Source: Acidobacteriota bacterium (lineage in GTDB: Bacteria; Acidobacteriota; Thermoanaerobaculia; Thermoanaerobaculales; Thermoanaerobaculaceae). From it: 8,435 bases of DNA. Where the stretch lies: NCBI GenBank assembly GCA_021782525.1, contig JAJXUY010000050.1:1-8435 (forward strand). Direction: 5' to 3'. This document shows, piece after piece, positions 6,143 to 8,435 of the stretch. The position numbers and the translations under genes were made by a program. A model generated the notes under the pieces. That model saw only the letters and a list, made by a program, of their open reading frames with translations, was not told where the DNA came from and made no database searches. How positions within the stretch are numbered: the stretch's first letter is position 1; the number at the start of each line of letters is the position of its first letter.

Positions 6143-6322
6143 GAGCCTGTCGCGCATCGACTCCGGCTGCGGCTCGCGCTGGCATCCCGCTGGCTGCGTT
6201 GGCCTGCGCGAAACGTCCTCGACGCAGGCTGCAGCTCCGTCTGCGGGCATTTCGCTTGTCCGCCTTGCCAGCGGGCGCCATCGCGACCCTCGCTTGCGTC
6301 GCTATGCGCGACAGGCTCCTAG
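6139..6322. mobile_element. 184-bp palindromic MITE-like element with perfect 19-bp terminal inverted repeats
   Basis: CTAGGAGCCTGTCGCGCAT at 6139-6157 is repeated as its exact reverse complement at 6304-6322. Inside these ends the two halves stay similar when one is reverse-complemented. Matching blocks include GTCGCGATGGCGCCCGCTGGC (split here for reference as GTCGCGATGGC + GCCCGCTGGC) against CTCGCGCTGGCATCCCGCTGGC on the left, and GCGAAATGCCC against GCGAAACGTCC. The symmetry centre is GCTGCAGC at 6228-6235. The whole element can therefore fold into one giant hairpin as RNA or single-stranded DNA. It has no coding capacity for a transposase. CTAG (or the inner TA) at both ends could be a target duplication, as with some IS5- and IS630-type insertions, but because CTAG is palindromic this cannot be told from the repeat itself. 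It lies between two convergent genes and may act as a bidirectional terminator. Confidence 0.75.
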
Positions 6323-6344
6323 CGCAGGGCGGCGCCCCGGGTCC

Positions 6345-7481
6345 CTACTCGCCGACGGTGTACGCCTCCGATGGATAGCCGACGAAGTGGTAGAGGTTGG
6401 CGGGCGCGGTCGAGCCCATCCCGATCGCCTTCACCGGCAGCTCGGGCCCACCGATCGAGGTGCCGTAGACGAGTGGGTGGCCGACCGGCACGGGCAGCCC
6501 GAGCGCCGCGGTCGTCCGCTCGAGCACGAGCAGGCCGAGTGGGATCGCGAAGCGGCCGCACCAGGTCAGGCGATACTCTGATGGTTGCTCCGGGTCGACG
6601 CACGTCGTGTAGAACTGTTCCACGTTGGCGGTCGTCACCGGCCCCGCGAGCGGCCCGGTCAGCAACGAGCGGTCCTGCGCGCACGCCTTGACGTACGCGT
6701 CGACCCCGCCCTGGCCGAACGGCACATAGCCGAAGTCGTCGCCGTAGTGCACCGCGTCGGAGGAGATCACCACGGCGACGTCGCGCCCGAGCTTCCACCG
6801 GTGCGCCTTCATCGTCTCGGCGAGGGCGAGGCCGAGATCGTCGGCCAGCTTCTGCATGCGGCCGAACTTCATCACCGGCACGATCACGGGGACGAACTGC
6901 ACGTCGGGGTGGACGTGCTTGAGCCAGTAGAGCAGGGCCTCGAGCGAGTGCTCGGAGTCGTGGGCGGCGTCGTCCTGCACGTAGTCGCCGTGCGGCAGGC
7001 GAGCGAGCAACTCGCCGCGCAGTGCCGAGACCGGCGCCTCGCCGTCGGGGGTGCGCCAGGCGCGGTAGTCGTCGAACACCAGCACGTCGTGCGCACCGAA
7101 GCGGCGGTAGCCGTGGAACACCCCGACGAGGAGGACGGTCTTGGCCGTGACCAGCGGCAGCGTCTGGCGGTAGACGCGCCCGGCGAACAGGTAGTCGTCG
7201 TGCGCGCAGATGACCCCGGCGACGCCGGGCGGGGGCGCTTCGCCCAGGCGCTCGGGCGCCGGCGGGGTGGCGGACAGCTCCCACGCCCTGGCCATCTGCG
7301 CGGGCGTGGAGGCGAAGCCGATCGCATCCTTCTGCCCGCGCACGTCGCCGGAGGACGGGATCCCCATGGTCGCGCGCACCTCGGCAAGCGTGGGCGGAAC
7401 GGCGGCCGGCGGTTGCAGCGCCGCCTGCGCCAGGAGGGGGAGGGTGAGCAGCGGTGTGAGCACGGCCGCGAATCCGAGCAT
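6345..7481 (-). CDS. amrB: MEMO1 / AmmeMemoRadiSam system protein B family protein, with hydrophobic N-terminus
   Basis: This 378-residue protein has the MEMO fold, related to LigB-type extradiol dioxygenases and found in the AmmeMemoRadiSam trio (AMMECR1, MEMO, radical SAM). Family landmarks in order: C92-A-H94-D-D-Y97 (human MEMO1 PHAGY, H49); GVFHG 120-124 with H123 (H81); D175-S-E177-H178-S with the following helix; FVPVIVP 197-202; ISSD242-AVH245; and W307-C308-G-R310 (Cys244 of MEMO1 in TICGR). The putative metal site H94/H123/C308 is thus intact. The function of bacterial members is poorly defined, and no AMMECR1 or radical-SAM partner is in the window, so the symbol is a family label only. 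Residues 1-21 are hydrophobic and end in AQAAL, suggesting export, but lack the usual basic residues. AGGTGA at 7484-7489 supports the start at 7481. An internal ATG at 7367 (M39), with AGGTG at 7378-7382, would give a cytosolic form. Confidence 0.85.
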   Translation of the reverse strand: MLGFAAVLTPLLTLPLLAQAALQPPAAVPPTLAEVRATMGIPSSGDVRGQKDAIGFASTPAQMARAWELSATPPAPERLGEAPPPGVAGVICAHDDYLFAGRVYRQTLPLVTAKTVLLVGVFHGYRRFGAHDVLVFDDYRAWRTPDGEAPVSALRGELLARLPHGDYVQDDAAHDSEHSLEALLYWLKHVHPDVQFVPVIVPVMKFGRMQKLADDLGLALAETMKAHRWKLGRDVAVVISSDAVHYGDDFGYVPFGQGGVDAYVKACAQDRSLLTGPLAGPVTTANVEQFYTTCVDPEQPSEYRLTWCGRFAIPLGLLVLERTTAALGLPVPVGHPLVYGTSIGGPELPVKAIGMGSTAPANLYHFVGYPSEAYTVGE

Positions 7482-7499
7482 CGGTCACCTCGCGTCGGC

Positions 7500-7528
7500 A
7501 GCGTAGCGCCGGCCGGCGCGGCTGGCAA
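7500..7528 (-). promoter_or_regulatory. Possible sigma70-type promoter for the MEMO-family gene
   Basis: On the minus strand, TTGCCA (7528 down to 7523) and TACGCT (7505 down to 7500) are separated by exactly 17 bases, acceptable -35 and -10 boxes. Transcription would start about 12 bases before the ATG at 7481, leaving just enough leader for the AGGTGA ribosome-binding site. The -10 is a weak match, so confidence is limited. Confidence 0.35.
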
Positions 7529-7606
7529 ACGCCGCTGGTGAAGCGCCGGAGTGCGGACGAGGGCCAAAGGAGCCGAGGAGAAGGAGGCCGAAGAGCAGAC
7601 GAGGCT

Positions 7607-8434
7607 TCAGGCGCGGGGCAGCGAGAGCAGCGCCGCCGCGGCGCGGTTGCCGGAGCGGACGGCGTAGTTCTGGCCACGGTCCTCGGGGTAGATCTGCGCC
7701 ATGCACGCGTGGTAGAGACCGGGGATCGACGTCGCGAACGGCGGGATCAGCGAGCGGTAGTGGCACGGGATCACCGGCTGCGCGTAGGCGGCCTTGAAGT
7801 GGTGGCGCGCGAGCACCCAGCCGTCGTCGAAGGCGGGGTTGACCTTCTGCAGGAACGGCCGGTAGGCCGCCCAGACCTCGTCGTCGCGCGCGTTCCACAG
7901 AGGGTTGTCGGCGAACAGGTACTTGGAGATGTAGAGCACGCGGCGCCCGCCGTAGCGCTCGGGCGGGATGTAGTTGGTGTGCTCGATCAAGCCGCCGAAC
8001 GGGAACGCCGGGTCGGCGATGTTGAGCCAGTAGTACGGGGTCAGCGATCGCGACAGCTCGAGCACGACGCACAGCGCGGCGGTGGAGGCGAGAGCGTCGA
8101 GCCGGGCGCGGTCGGGGTCCGGCAGCTGGCCGCCCGCCACCCTGGAGAGCTCGGCGGGCGCCGCGGTGAACAGCGCCGTGTCGCAGCGCTCGACGCCGGT
8201 GCGGGCCTGCACCTCGAGGCCGTCCTCGCTGCGCCAGATCCGGCGCACCGGGTTGCCGAGCTCGATACGGACGCCGAGCTCACGCAACCGCGCGACGAGC
8301 GCGTCGACGAGACGGGCGAACGAGCCGTTCATGTACCCGAGGCGCTCGCCGAGCCCGCTCGCCGAGCGCGAGCGGCCGCGCAGGAACACCTTCCCCCACA
8401 GCCACACCATCGCGACCTCGTCGGCCTTCTCGGC
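7607..8434 (-). CDS. FAD-dependent amine-oxidase-type oxidoreductase, C-terminal part (5' truncated)
   Basis: About 276 residues are visible; the frame is open to the right edge, so the N-terminal FAD-binding Rossmann motif and true start lie outside the window and the ATG at 8410 is probably internal. The visible part matches the flavin amine oxidase / protoporphyrinogen oxidase / phytoene desaturase superfamily. The segment GYMNGSFARLVDALVARL followed by GVRIELGNPVRRI is the family's 'glycine-containing turn, long helix, then strand and V..I' block. DTALFTAAPAELSRV is the returning Rossmann strand. The C-terminal SIPGLYHACMAQIYPEDRG plus NYAVRSGNRAAAALL is the conserved FAD-contacting end. 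The middle (YYWLNIADPAFPFGGLIEHTN) would be the substrate domain. Members closest in style are often encoded near sugar or polyprenyl biosynthesis genes, but the substrate cannot be inferred here. It precedes the MEMO gene on the same strand with a 125-base gap (7482-7606) that holds a candidate promoter, so cotranscription is uncertain. Confidence 0.85.
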   Translation of the reverse strand, partial: AEKADEVAMVWLWGKVFLRGRSRSASGLGERLGYMNGSFARLVDALVARLRELGVRIELGNPVRRIWRSEDGLEVQARTGVERCDTALFTAAPAELSRVAGGQLPDPDRARLDALASTAALCVVLELSRSLTPYYWLNIADPAFPFGGLIEHTNYIPPERYGGRRVLYISKYLFADNPLWNARDDEVWAAYRPFLQKVNPAFDDGWVLARHHFKAAYAQPVIPCHYRSLIPPFATSIPGLYHACMAQIYPEDRGQNYAVRSGNRAAAALLSLPRA

Positions 8435-8435
8435 G

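Noticed and set aside
7561..7606. Purine-rich stretch just downstream of the FAD oxidoreductase stop
   Set aside because: I looked for a terminator or repeat, but found no convincing stem-loop or direct repeat.
6319..7677. 452-residue minus-strand frame overlapping the MEMO-family gene
   Set aside because: It is a shifted-frame Arg/Ala-rich shadow. The frame at 6345-7481 holds the conserved MEMO residues.
1..8435. CRISPR array, tRNA/rRNA genes, transposase, toxin-antitoxin or phage-defence genes
   Set aside because: No regularly spaced repeats, cloverleaf-like sequences, or coding regions of these kinds were found on either strand.

Overview
This 8.4-kb window is very GC-rich and gene-dense. 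It looks like chromosomal DNA of a Gram-negative bacterium: it carries two lipobox lipoproteins, several secreted enzymes, an M48-TPR protease of the outer-membrane maintenance type, and GTG as well as ATG starts. The GC content and gene mix would suit a deltaproteobacterial-type lineage (Myxococcota, Desulfobacterota, Binatota or similar). That placement is an impression, not something the sequence proves.

Layout. The left part (1-5111) is all on the plus strand. It runs: a 5'-truncated protein that resembles the C-terminal half of a patatin-type lipid hydrolase; a small OB-fold-like lipoprotein; a secreted PAP2-type phosphatase; cysteinyl-tRNA synthetase (cysS); a lipoprotein M48 zinc protease with TPR repeats; and an 81-residue protein of unknown function. 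Next comes a 254-base spacer (5112-5365) with a long purine/pyrimidine imperfect inverted repeat, then a secreted dienelactone-hydrolase-family protein. On the right, two minus-strand genes converge on it: a MEMO1/AmmeMemoRadiSam-B family protein with a hydrophobic N-terminus, and a FAD-dependent amine-oxidase-type oxidoreductase cut by the window edge. No gene-free stretch exceeds 300 bases.

The genes do not form an obvious single pathway. Most of the plus-strand genes other than cysS encode exported or envelope proteins (lipid/phosphate ester hydrolysis, protein quality control), while cysS is a housekeeping gene.

The most distinctive feature is non-coding. It is a 184-bp element (6139-6322) bounded by perfect 19-bp terminal inverted repeats whose two halves are near-complementary throughout. 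It sits between the convergent dienelactone hydrolase and MEMO genes and supplies the stop codon of the former. It has the structure of a MITE or giant-hairpin element. I found no CRISPR array, tRNA, rRNA, transposase or recognisable defence system, and no convincing new multi-gene system.
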